From Karalla daura (lineage: Eukaryota > Chordata > Actinopteri > Chaetodontiformes > Leiognathidae), in the NCBI GenBank assembly GCA_029224185.1, contig CM055191.1, positions 8,763,036-8,827,035 on the forward strand: a stretch of 64,000 nucleotides of DNA, written 5' to 3'. Below are positions 56,116 to 64,000 of this stretch, piece after piece (positions within the stretch are counted from its first letter, which is position 1; each line of letters starts with the position of its first letter). The notes under the pieces were generated by a model. The model had not been told where the DNA came from, did not search any database, and was given only the letters and a program-made list of their open reading frames with translations. Both the position numbers and the translations under genes were made by a program.

Positions 56116-57745
56116 CACACACACAGACACGCACACACACACACACACACCTATCTCATATCCTGACTCAATAAGCGCCACCTCATTCGGGCTTCATACT
56201 AAACGCGCTCCCCCACGCAGTCCCCCCAGAACGGTATCATCCAGAGGAGACTGCGGCTTTATCCGGCTGCCTGTTTAACCAAAAGAGCAGATTGAACAAT
56301 CAATGCGAGTATGGATTTAGGCAAAGCCTTTCAGGGAAACGGAGGGGAGGCTTCCTCTCAACTCTGTTGTTACTGTATGAGATTCTAGGCCGGGGATTAA
56401 GGCTGCGATTACACAGACCTGCCACGGTCCAAAACACGATATACGATCAAAGCAGACAGAAGTGGAGAGAGGGGGAAAGAGGGGAAGAGTCATACGAGAT
56501 GGTATGACCCCCCCCCCCCCCCCCGCCCTTCACGTTTGATGTCCTGCTGATTTTAGAGACACTCTCGGATCCTGACATCTCAGCGACTTCACAGTTACGA
56601 GGCGATGTCCAAAGACGCATTCTTCTTGTTAGGTGTTGACGTGTTTCACACACACACTTGCTTCACATAATCTGTTACGCTGATGATACCCTGATATATA
56701 TAACTGCTGTTCCCGCATGGCCCCCGCCACAGCAGACCTTTGATCGTCTCTCTGACGTAGCCACTAGGATGAGGGCAAACCAAACACGCTCCACAACACA
56801 ACATTCATCACATCAACACCGACTCCTCTAGGACTTGCTCCGACAAGAGCTGCGAGAAACCTCTGTGTCATGATCGAAAAACCAGCTTTCTTCAACTCTC
56901 TCTCTGACCTACCACTGGGTATGCCCGATATGGGACAAAAGCACCTCCACATACATGTGTCTGATGGTGAAACTAATGAGATGGAGGTTTCAGAAAGAAT
57001 ATGATGCTAAAGCTAATGGTAAAGCCAGTAAGGAGGCGCCTGGAGGCGGTCTTCTGCATATCTACCAGGCATGTGAGACTGAGTTCTCCTTCTGTAAAAT
57101 CTGTCTTTTACTGACTGATGCAGCTAACCGTAGTTTTTGTCGTGACGAAATTCGTGATGTTTGTTCCGTTCGTTCGATAAGTCAGAGGCCGAGCTACACC
57201 TTTCATTACCTCGGCTGTGTATATGAGCCATTAAACGTTGTCTGTACGGATATGAATGATGTCTGTTCACACGCGGTCTGAAGAATGCATAGCCGCACTC
57301 ATTGAATGGACTGTGATTTCTGCTGCGGTGGAGCTTGAAGGTTTTCTCTCCTGAGTGAAGCTATAAAACATCCACTGAATGACTAAACGTGGATCTAGGA
57401 CAAAGGGCTTCTCTGCATTGGCACAACCTCTTGTCCAGCTGCTAATGCGATATGCGTATCGGCTCACCGATCTACTCCGCTATCATTCTACAAAAACGCG
57501 CTCACGTCAACGCTAAAAATGAGGCAGAGCCAGCCGCTCGTGTGCGTCTGTGTGTGTGTGTGTGTGTGTGTGCGTGGACAGGCTGTGCCTTGCCCATTGT
57601 TGGGCTGTAAATAGGCCCTGACTGTGACAGGAAGTTGGGATTACAATACTCCCCATGAGCCCTGTGTTTATTTTCTGCCTCTTTCGTCAGCATTGGCTGT
57701 TACACACACATCCCAGCCAGATCTTTCTCTGCACGCACACACACT

Positions 57746-57810
<65 letters not shown>

Positions 57811-60358
57811 CAGCTGCTCATACTCAGGTGTGTGTATACAAGTCGCACACGTGAGGACCGCTTTGTTGTCCAAGCCGGCGTTTAGAGTCTCAAAAAGGAA
57901 ATGAAATGTGTTGTGTGTTGTGGAGATGTAGGCTAAGCTGGGGGTATGATAAGGCAAAGGTGTCACGTGCGCCTGTGTGTTTGCCTGTGTGTGTGTGTGT
58001 GTTTGTGTGTAGAGGAGGATCTGGTCAGGCTCCGATTAGGCCGGTCACATGCTCTGTGGGTGCGAATATGTACTCGAGCACACTCTGGCGTGTGTGCATT
58101 CCTCCCTCGCAGAAAATAAAGGCCTCATTCAGACGAGGGGGGGACAATAACACACACATAGACAAGCACACACACACACACAACGCTCATGCGTGCCGTG
58201 GACGGAGACAATGCAAACACAATGCGGGACGAGCATACGTTGACATGCGGCGGTGCTGTCCCTGGGTGCTCCCTCGGCACTTTCTCTCTGGCCCTGGGTG
58301 TTTCCACACAGAGCTGCTGCTGTGCACAAACAGGCCCGTCCAGCCCGCTGGGTTCACACTGTGTGTGCACATGCAGCAGTATTCCCTGCAGCCGCCCAGG
58401 CTGCGTCCGACAGCACGCGAGGGCCCGCTTCAGGGTACCAGACGTACAGATATATACATACAAATTCACATAGACGGGGAAAAAAAAGACTAGGTATTTT
58501 CTCAGAAGAATAGGAAAGCGAGGATTATGCAAGAGTAACATGTCAAAGCCAATTAAAAGTAGTTCACTGGATGAATGGTACTGTTAATTCTATTACTATG
58601 ACGCCATGATATAAGCTGCTTTCACACAGCAAAGTCAGACTTAAGCGTCAAACTGTTAATTCATCACTGCGTATGGAAATGTGAGCCATACTTCTCGGAT
58701 GGAATGAAAACGGTCTTTACCAGATGAAGGTGGGCGCCATCTACGCGGTCCGTGGACATTAACCGCACACCTGAACGGGAAAATGAAAGTGGCGCGGCAT
58801 TGCGTAGATAAGCAGACGATTATATCATTACACAGAATGAGTCGATGGAGGGGGGGGGTGGGTAAGGTGATCAAAAAGTCACACCGTAATCTCACAAATG
58901 AGTGGCCATTTCCAGTTCAGCTCTGAATGCAGCTGCAGTTTTCCACTATATGAAACAAAAAAAAAGGGGGGGGGGGGGGGGGGGTTGAGACTGAGGCGGT
59001 CACGCCTGGTCCCACGGCCTGGAACCGGTCTGCAGCGCAGTGAGTGGGGCGACCCGAGCTTTCCAGCACCCTCGCAGGGATTGTGCTCTAGAATGTGTAT
59101 TTCTGTGCTGCTGTGCGGGCATGGCTCCAGCTGCGGCGGCCGATCACGCTTAGATGAACGGTAGAAATGAAGAAAACAGTGCAAACATGTGCTCAGGCCA
59201 GAGCCGCTGTACAATGGCGCGTTTGTGTACGCCACTGTGCACATGTGCCGTGTTGTTAATCTTTGCCAGCTGTGCGTAGCAAACCCCCCCCCGACCTCTG
59301 ACCCCTGTGCTGGAGCCGGGGCGGGGCGGGGGGGGGGGGGGGGACTGACTGGAAGACAGGAGGGAGGGAGGGAGGGAGGGAGGGTGGAGGGGGGGGGGGC
59401 TCTAGAGGTCTCAAGGAGCTGGGACCTCTTAGCGTGATTACACTCATTAAGCCGGCACTCTGCAATGACTGATTGGCAACAGGCTTCATTTCCCGCTACT
59501 ATTTGCAGATCAGTGAAAGTCTCGTTTATGAAGGCGGTGGGACCGGGGGCGGGGTGGGGGTTGTGAGAAGGAGGGGGCAGGGGGTGGGACGCGGGGGCCT
59601 CAGGCTTTTTATTAGTGGACACGTTTATTTCCGTGGCCTGTGAATTCTACTTTATTAAATCGAGATTAAAATCCATTCATTGCGAAGCAAACGTAGGGCG
59701 GCACTGACCTCAGAGGTTGAGGAGTAATAAAGACGACCTAGCACGGTGGAATGGGGAGCTCATCCCTGCTCTCTGGGTTTCATATAGAGGCCAGGGAACA
59801 CTGGCTGCCTCAGACGATATTTTACAAGCACTTTTACGGTCTTAATTTTGGTTGTCACGTGACTTTACGTTCCTTGCTTAACAACTTTCCCCCCAAATGA
59901 AGTAACTGGAGTGATACTGCTACAGGGCTCAGCTTTGTATGTTTAAACCGGAATCGGTGGAGGACTCAGATGCTGAGAAGGACCAGGAAGCGTGCACACT
60001 GACATTTCACTGGAAACTTCAGCGTTCCTTCGTTCCTTCATTTTCTGACACAGCTGAACTGAGGTGGGTAGACGCAAATTACTTCAAAGATAAGATTTAG
60101 TTCTAGCATCCATTTCAGTATGCGTGAATGATGACGTGTTCAAGTTTTTCTTTCGTCTTTGCTGGAAGTATAAGTAGGTTTTCCATCCTAGGTCCCCCCT
60201 ATAATGTAGAAATGGGAGGATAAAAACAAATGTGACGCTTTTGATTCCATATAATGAGACAGAACAACAAGAATATTAATTCAATGATTAATAAATTAAA
60301 CAAGACTCCAAAATGGCTGTATGAGCGCTCTCTACACCAAACATATCCTCACGCACGT

Positions 60359-60405
<47 letters not shown>

Positions 60406-60522
60406 CACACACACAGTGTGAGTGTAATCCTCTCAACAGGAGTGGGAATTTCACAGCGGCCGTGGGAGCGGGAGACCAGGATGACGCATGGACTGAGCCT
60501 GTGCCCCCTCTACGGAAAGCCG

Positions 60523-60615
<93 letters not shown>

Positions 60616-63274
60616 ACAGTAGTCCTGATGAAGGGAATTTCCACCATGTGCACAGCAGACAGGAAAGAATAAGATCACGGCGGCAAAAATAATAATTACA
60701 AAGGCTAAGTGATAAAAGAACACTTCAGAGCAGTCTTTTCAAGTGTGTGAGCATGTGAGCATGTGTGTGTGTGTGTGTGCTAATCGCCACATGCTGACTG
60801 TGGTGGTTATTAGCAGACTCCAGGTTGTCTCCATATGAAGGGGCGCGCGGTGGCCCTGCTCTCCAGCAGTTTGCTCCATATGGGCACTGTTAGCGTGCAC
60901 GTGTGTGCAGCCTGCCTGCCTGCCTCCTTTATAACTTATTCATCTGTAGCGCCTTTCAATCCTCCCGCCGCATTACTATTGATGTCTGTGTGTCTTGAGA
61001 CGATGCATTCCAGGCGTCTCCCGCGGCAGCTCTGGTGTCGACAACACGGACGCTGGTGCGGGGTGTGCGTGCGTGTGTGCGTGTGTGTGTGTGCCCGTGT
61101 GTGTGTTGACTCTCCTCCTCGCTCCGAGCCGGCTAATCGTGTAGGCGTGGAGGTGGACGACCTGGATGGGAGAGGGTGTGTGAGGACACCGGGGTGCCAG
61201 AAGGGGAAACTCCTCCAGCGTAGAAAAACTTTGTGGTAATCAGCCCGAGAGGCCGCTCCATCACAGGGCACTAAGACCCGCTATATATAAGCACTTACTG
61301 CGGACTAAGCTCCAAATCTGTTACAGCTCTAAAGGATGGACGGGCTATAAATACACCGGCCCGGCCACAATTATCCCCCCATCTTTAGTCTTTTTCTCTC
61401 TAATTCTGGAACTGTAAATCCTCGGCACATCTCCATGTGCGTCCAGCGCATGTACACATTAGTAGTCCCTGTTAATTTACTCCATCCCGTTTGGACCGCA
61501 TCCTCTCACAGCCCGGGGCGGCTTTTCTTCTAAGTGCTCGGCCTGTTTGCTATAAACAACAATCCAGGGTCACGCAGAGCGAGTGACCAGGCTGCTTCGC
61601 CTCCAGCTGAGGGGTTGACCTCAACCACAGCCGGACTTTTTGGATTTATTTTATTACTGAACGTATATCTTAATGAGATCTTCAGCCCTGGACCTGAGGT
61701 CGTGAACCGACCGGACGGTGCCAGATCTCTGCCAACACGTAACACGTTAATGGGCTTTGTTCAACCAAGAAAAGGTGTAAAACGGGAGGACCGTCCGAGC
61801 GGCCCGCTGTGCTGTAACTCGACTTGTCTGGGTCAATCCCGAGGTCGTCCCTGTAACAGTAGCGAGGACTTGGTTAAATGCTATTAGCGACTGGGCAGCC
61901 ACGGCTGGCGGCACGTCTGAGTGGAAAAGCCCAAGAGTCAAAAAAGATGAATGAAATGCATCCAGCCTGAAGCTGGAACCAACGCCCGGGTCACAGATTA
62001 TGCTCTGGATTACCGACCTTTTCCCGACAGTTACAGTATGAATCAAAATCCCGCCGCACACATTTCAGTGGGAGCTAGAATCACTTTCTTAGTTGATCTT
62101 GTCCCAAAAGATCCCAAAACACCACCACTACATGGAAGATATAAGAAAACAGGGCCAGTGTGACATAAAATACACTGCCTACCATCTCCACATCACATCT
62201 GGTTCTTCCTCATCATCTAATTCCTCTTCTCCATGGCTGCAATGCTCAGGTTACCACTTCAGCAAAACAGCTGCTAACCTCTGGTAAGTTGATCGGCTGA
62301 CGGTGACCATTCATGTGAGTGGCAGCCACGTCTGAAACCAGGACTAAAAAGAAGCACCCGAGGCGTTTCTGATGAAACCACTGTCCCATAGCTTCTATGT
62401 TACTATACACACACACCCCTCTAGGTCACGTTAAAGTACGACTACTTCGGGTAAACCATCCTCTGTGGTGTCGTTTCACAGTCTCGGTGCCCTCCATCAA
62501 AGTCACAGACACACACAGGTGGCCTTGAGGTTTGGCTCTTGTTTTCCGTCTTTTTCAGCAGCTCTGTTTGGAGGCCTTAGCAACTCTCTGAGAGAGGGAA
62601 AAACCCAGCTCTGTTAGGTGTCTCAAACTGCTACAACCAGGAGTCCTCACAGGTACTGTCTGTAGTGCAGGTCAACAGCATTTCAGACCCACACACACGT
62701 ATACACTTGTGACTCCATGCGAACTGAGTGAGGCTCCAACAACAACATGTGAGGTCCCAGAGCTGCAACTATCTTGACATCTTGGCTGTTTTAAGACGTT
62801 TTCTGATCAAAGAGCAGTGCGTCTTCAAACCAGCGCCTCGGCTCCTCTCAACAGACAGCGGCGCTCCGCGCGTTTGATCGCACAGCGTCTCAGTAAATTA
62901 GTCATAGGGCCGGAGCATGTGGGCTCTTAAACATTTAGCATATGCTTAACATTTATGGGGCCACCTGGAAATCGAGCAGCAGGATCGCTGGGGCCAAATG
63001 AAGCTCGGGAGACGGGAGATTTTTCACTTTCGGGATACAAAACGGTGACGTTACCTCAGTGCCCGGCTCAGCTTGTCGTAGTTCATCTGCGGCTTGCACT
63101 TCCGGGCCCCCCACAGCCGCGCCACCTCGTCGGGGTCCTTGATGACGAACTCGCCGTAGTCGCCCTGCCAGGCGATCACGTCGTGGTACTCCTCCTTCCG
63201 CAGCAGCTCCAGGATGAAGTGCCACAGCTGGATCTGCCTGGAGCCCGGGCTGGACTCGGGCTTGTACGCCCAGT
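48052..63274 (-). CDS. erf: ERF (ETS2 repressor factor), partial (first exon outside)
   Basis: ERF is a nuclear ETS-domain repressor that is phosphorylated and exported when ERK is active. The coding exons are 63274-63055, 52356-52241, 52005-50837 and 48723-48052, with GT-AG borders, consistent phases and a stop at 48052. They give 724 residues plus a split Asp codon; human ERF is about 548 residues from memory, so this protein is longer, mainly through His-, Gly- and Ser-rich inserts. The ETS domain, the FSF and FKF ERK-docking motifs, [21 protein letters not shown] and the C-terminus [12 protein letters not shown] separate it from ETV3 relatives. The first coding exon (MKTPADTGFAFP in human) lies to the right of the window. 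ERF stands in tandem upstream of CIC. Confidence 0.96.
48724..50836 (-). other. erf: ERF last intron
   Basis: 2.1 kb of mostly AT-rich sequence between AAG|gtgaga and gggtccag|GTG. It contains a teleost interspersed-repeat copy (49345-49480), a second fragment near 49998-50045, a CATGTGAGTGGCAGG-type repeat (50366), an (AAC)n run and two adjacent capicua-type octamers (49149-49169, minus orientation). Confidence 0.75.
49345..49480 (+). repeat. Interspersed repeat copy
   Basis: Contains gttagcactgccgcctcaca, gggtcctgggttgaatccc, ttcctcccacgatccaaaca and gtgaatggtgagtgtgg. Confidence 0.7.
50837..52005 (-). CDS. erf: ERF exon: central ERK-docking and proline/serine-rich region
   Basis: 389 codons. 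Landmarks: [95 protein letters not shown] (FSF motif), YGLSPRAFLQYP, and SPFKFKLQPPPLGRKQR (FKF motif). In mammals FSF and FKF mediate ERK binding. Many SP/TP sites fit ERK control. A 13-Gly run and a His/Pro-rich block before the FKF motif are not in the human protein as I remember it. Acceptor ctctgtag, preceded by a long (CT)n tract; donor CAAG|gtgaga, phase 0. Confidence 0.96.
52028..52079. repeat. (GA)n array forming the pyrimidine tract of an ERF acceptor
   Basis: On the sense strand this is (CT)n, ending about 22 bases upstream of the ERF acceptor at 52006. Confidence 0.95.
52241..52356 (-). CDS. erf: ERF exon: C-terminal part of ETS domain
   Basis: Encodes [20 protein letters not shown] and NFNKLVLVNYPFIDMGST, completing the ETS domain. 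It is identical to vertebrate ERF through NYPFID. Acceptor ctcatcag, donor ACTG|gtaagc; 116 nt. Confidence 0.97.
52585..52617. repeat. 33-nt poly-C run
   Basis: Uninterrupted C on the plus strand, poly-G on the ERF sense strand, 229 bp upstream of the second ETS exon. Confidence 0.97.
53209..53457. promoter_or_regulatory. Cluster of four D-box-like TTATGTAA motifs
   Basis: The octamer TTATGTAA (D-box consensus TTAYGTAA, bound by PAR-bZIP and E4BP4 factors) occurs at 53209, 53260, 53378 and 53450 in the same orientation; three copies share the longer word TTTATGTAAC. It lies in the ERF intron. It could be a real enhancer or a decayed local duplication. Confidence 0.35.
53504..53637. repeat. 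GGGA/GAAG polypurine tract
   Basis: About 130 nt mostly A/G on the plus strand, including a (GGGA)n core. Confidence 0.95.
53942..53998. repeat. (GT)n microsatellite
   Basis: About 28 units in the ERF intron. Confidence 0.95.
56661..56910 (+). mobile_element. Decayed LINE reverse-transcriptase fragment with YADD motif
   Basis: The plus frame from 56661 reads LHIICYADDTLIYITAVPAW, then PPPQQTFDRLSDVA. The YADDT catalytic motif followed by LIYI and FDRLSD is typical of L2/CR1-like reverse transcriptases. Further on, in a shifted frame, RAARNLCVMIEKPAFFN resembles the RNLGVxxD...F segment of the same families. Stops and frameshifts make it a fossil inside the ERF intron. Confidence 0.65.
57738..57807. 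repeat. (CA)n microsatellite
   Basis: About 33 units with one early interruption. Confidence 0.95.
60360..60613. repeat. Two long (CA)n arrays
   Basis: Arrays at 60360-60416 and 60524-60613; the second, about 44 units, is the longest CA run in the window. Confidence 0.95.
62303..62440 (+). repeat. Second interspersed repeat, copy 2
   Basis: Diverged copy of the 41764 element (ccattcatgtgagtggcag, gatgaaaccactgtcccata, gcttctatgtta, ctctaggtcacgtta). A head fragment also occurs at 50366-50400. Confidence 0.55.
63055..63274 (-). CDS. erf: ERF exon: N-terminal part of ETS domain
   Basis: Encodes (D)WAYKPESSPGSRQIQLWHF, ILELLRKEEYHDVIAWQGDY, GEFVIKDPDEVARLWGARKC and KPQMNYDKLSRAL(R). This is the winged-helix ETS fold with the IQLWHFILELL helix and most of recognition helix 3 (MNYDKLSRALR). 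Acceptor cttttccag (phase 1), donor TGAG|gtaacg (phase 2). Confidence 0.97.
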
Positions 63275-63680
63275 CTGGAAAAGCAAACCCTGTTAATTAC
63301 AAGAGACAAATAGAGCGGGCCGTCATAACGGGGGTGGTACACCAGACGTCTATCTAGACCCGGGCCGGCGGAGCCACGCTCTGACTGTATTCACCAGGGA
63401 GGAAATGAAAGGCCGAGGTACGGTCACAATTAGGAGCTGTAGCAGTTTCAGGTGAGTGGAGTCGGTTCTGTGGGAGCAAAGCGGATTAGAGGTGTCTGGC
63501 CAAGTGCGGGTCACATACAACAGAGCAGCTTAGTGGAGCACAGAGAGTCCTCATTCATATTTCACACTGCAAAGACTCTCCGCTACTTTTAAAGCCCCCC
63601 CTCCTCTATTTTTGACTTTGGCCCCGCGGTCTAACTTTCAAAACAGGACTCGTGGGTTTGTCCAACAACGGTTTTTGATA

Positions 63681-63770
<90 letters not shown>

Positions 63771-64000
63771 AGGATGGGAGAACACCCAAGAGGAGAGACA
63801 GTGAGCAAGGCGATCTCATAAACAAAGGTGATGAGAAGCTTTGAAGCTGAGGCGGGAGAGAGGAGGAATCATTTCCCGGCACGTTTTGATTTTCTCCTCT
63901 CTCATTTTCCACGAGCGTTCGCTAATTTTGATGCACTTTTAAGAGTCCTGAGTCACTGCTCTTCCAGGAAGCTCCTATTACGCTATGATTTGTGATTACC
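63275..64000 (-). other. erf: ERF intron 1, cut by the window edge
   Basis: Upstream of the ETS exon acceptor; holds an 84-bp (GA)n array. The human first-exon peptide MKTPADTGFAFP has no counterpart here, so exon 1 lies beyond 64000. Confidence 0.7.
63686..63769. repeat. (GA)n array
   Basis: About 41 uninterrupted GA units in ERF intron 1. Confidence 0.97.

Larger units (their letters stand above)
52357..63054 (-). other. erf: Large ERF intron within the ETS domain coding region
   Basis: 10.7 kb with no recognised exon. It contains a 33-nt C run (52585-52617), four TTATGTAA motifs (53209-53457), a GGGA/GGAA polypurine tract (53504-53637), long CA/GT arrays (53.9, 56.1, 57.7 and 60.4-60.6 kb), a LINE fossil (56.66-56.91 kb), poly-G runs (58966-58984, 59329-59343) and an interspersed repeat at 62.3 kb. 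Confidence 0.75.

Noticed and set aside
56954..57281. 108-residue plus-strand open frame after the LINE fossil
   Set aside because: No similarity to reverse transcriptase or any other family that I recognise; probably chance.
60321..60692. HTHTHT open frames
   Set aside because: Translations of (CA)n arrays; many similar ones in the window were ignored.

Overview
The window is vertebrate nuclear DNA, almost certainly from a teleost fish. It has split genes with GT-AG introns, some only 80-240 bp long, dense (CA)n, (GA)n and (GATA)n microsatellites, and decayed fish-type LINE and interspersed-repeat copies. There are no bacterial-style operons. Two genes can be recognised, both on the minus strand and both incomplete at the window edges: CIC (capicua, HMG-box repressor) and ERF (ETS2 repressor factor, ETS-domain repressor).

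CIC runs from about 33.4 kb down past the left edge. A probable non-coding first exon ends at a good splice donor at 33197, beneath a cluster of five CCAAT boxes. The very large CIC-L exon follows (start codon at 24186, donor at 20478), then a 13 kb intron, then common exons from 7237 down to 2142. Inside that intron I found a 17-codon first exon for the short isoform (CIC-S) at 7903-7954. It splices in the same phase onto the same common exon. A second CCAAT cluster at 9.8-10.2 kb is a candidate CIC-S promoter. The common exons encode the ATXN1/ATXN1L-binding segment, the RRTQSLSAL motif, the HMG box, the acidic conserved block and part of the proline-rich middle. The remaining exons, including the C-terminal C1 motif, lie off the left edge.

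ERF occupies 48.05-63.27 kb. It shows the ETS domain split over two exons (63055-63274 and 52241-52356), a large repression-region exon with FSF and FKF motifs (50837-52005), and a last exon ending at a stop at 48052. The first coding exon lies off the right edge. ERF and CIC are both repressors that ERK signalling inactivates, and they are also neighbours in human. Here they are in tandem rather than head-to-head.

The rest is introns and about 12 kb of intergenic DNA carrying microsatellites, two decayed LINE fragments (35.05-35.66 and 56.66-56.91 kb), many copies of a teleost interspersed repeat, and candidate regulatory motif clusters. The most interesting of these are a capicua-type octamer in CIC's own proximal promoter, paired octamers in an ERF intron, and four D-box octamers in the large ERF intron. 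I found no RNA gene, CRISPR array or novel protein-coding system.
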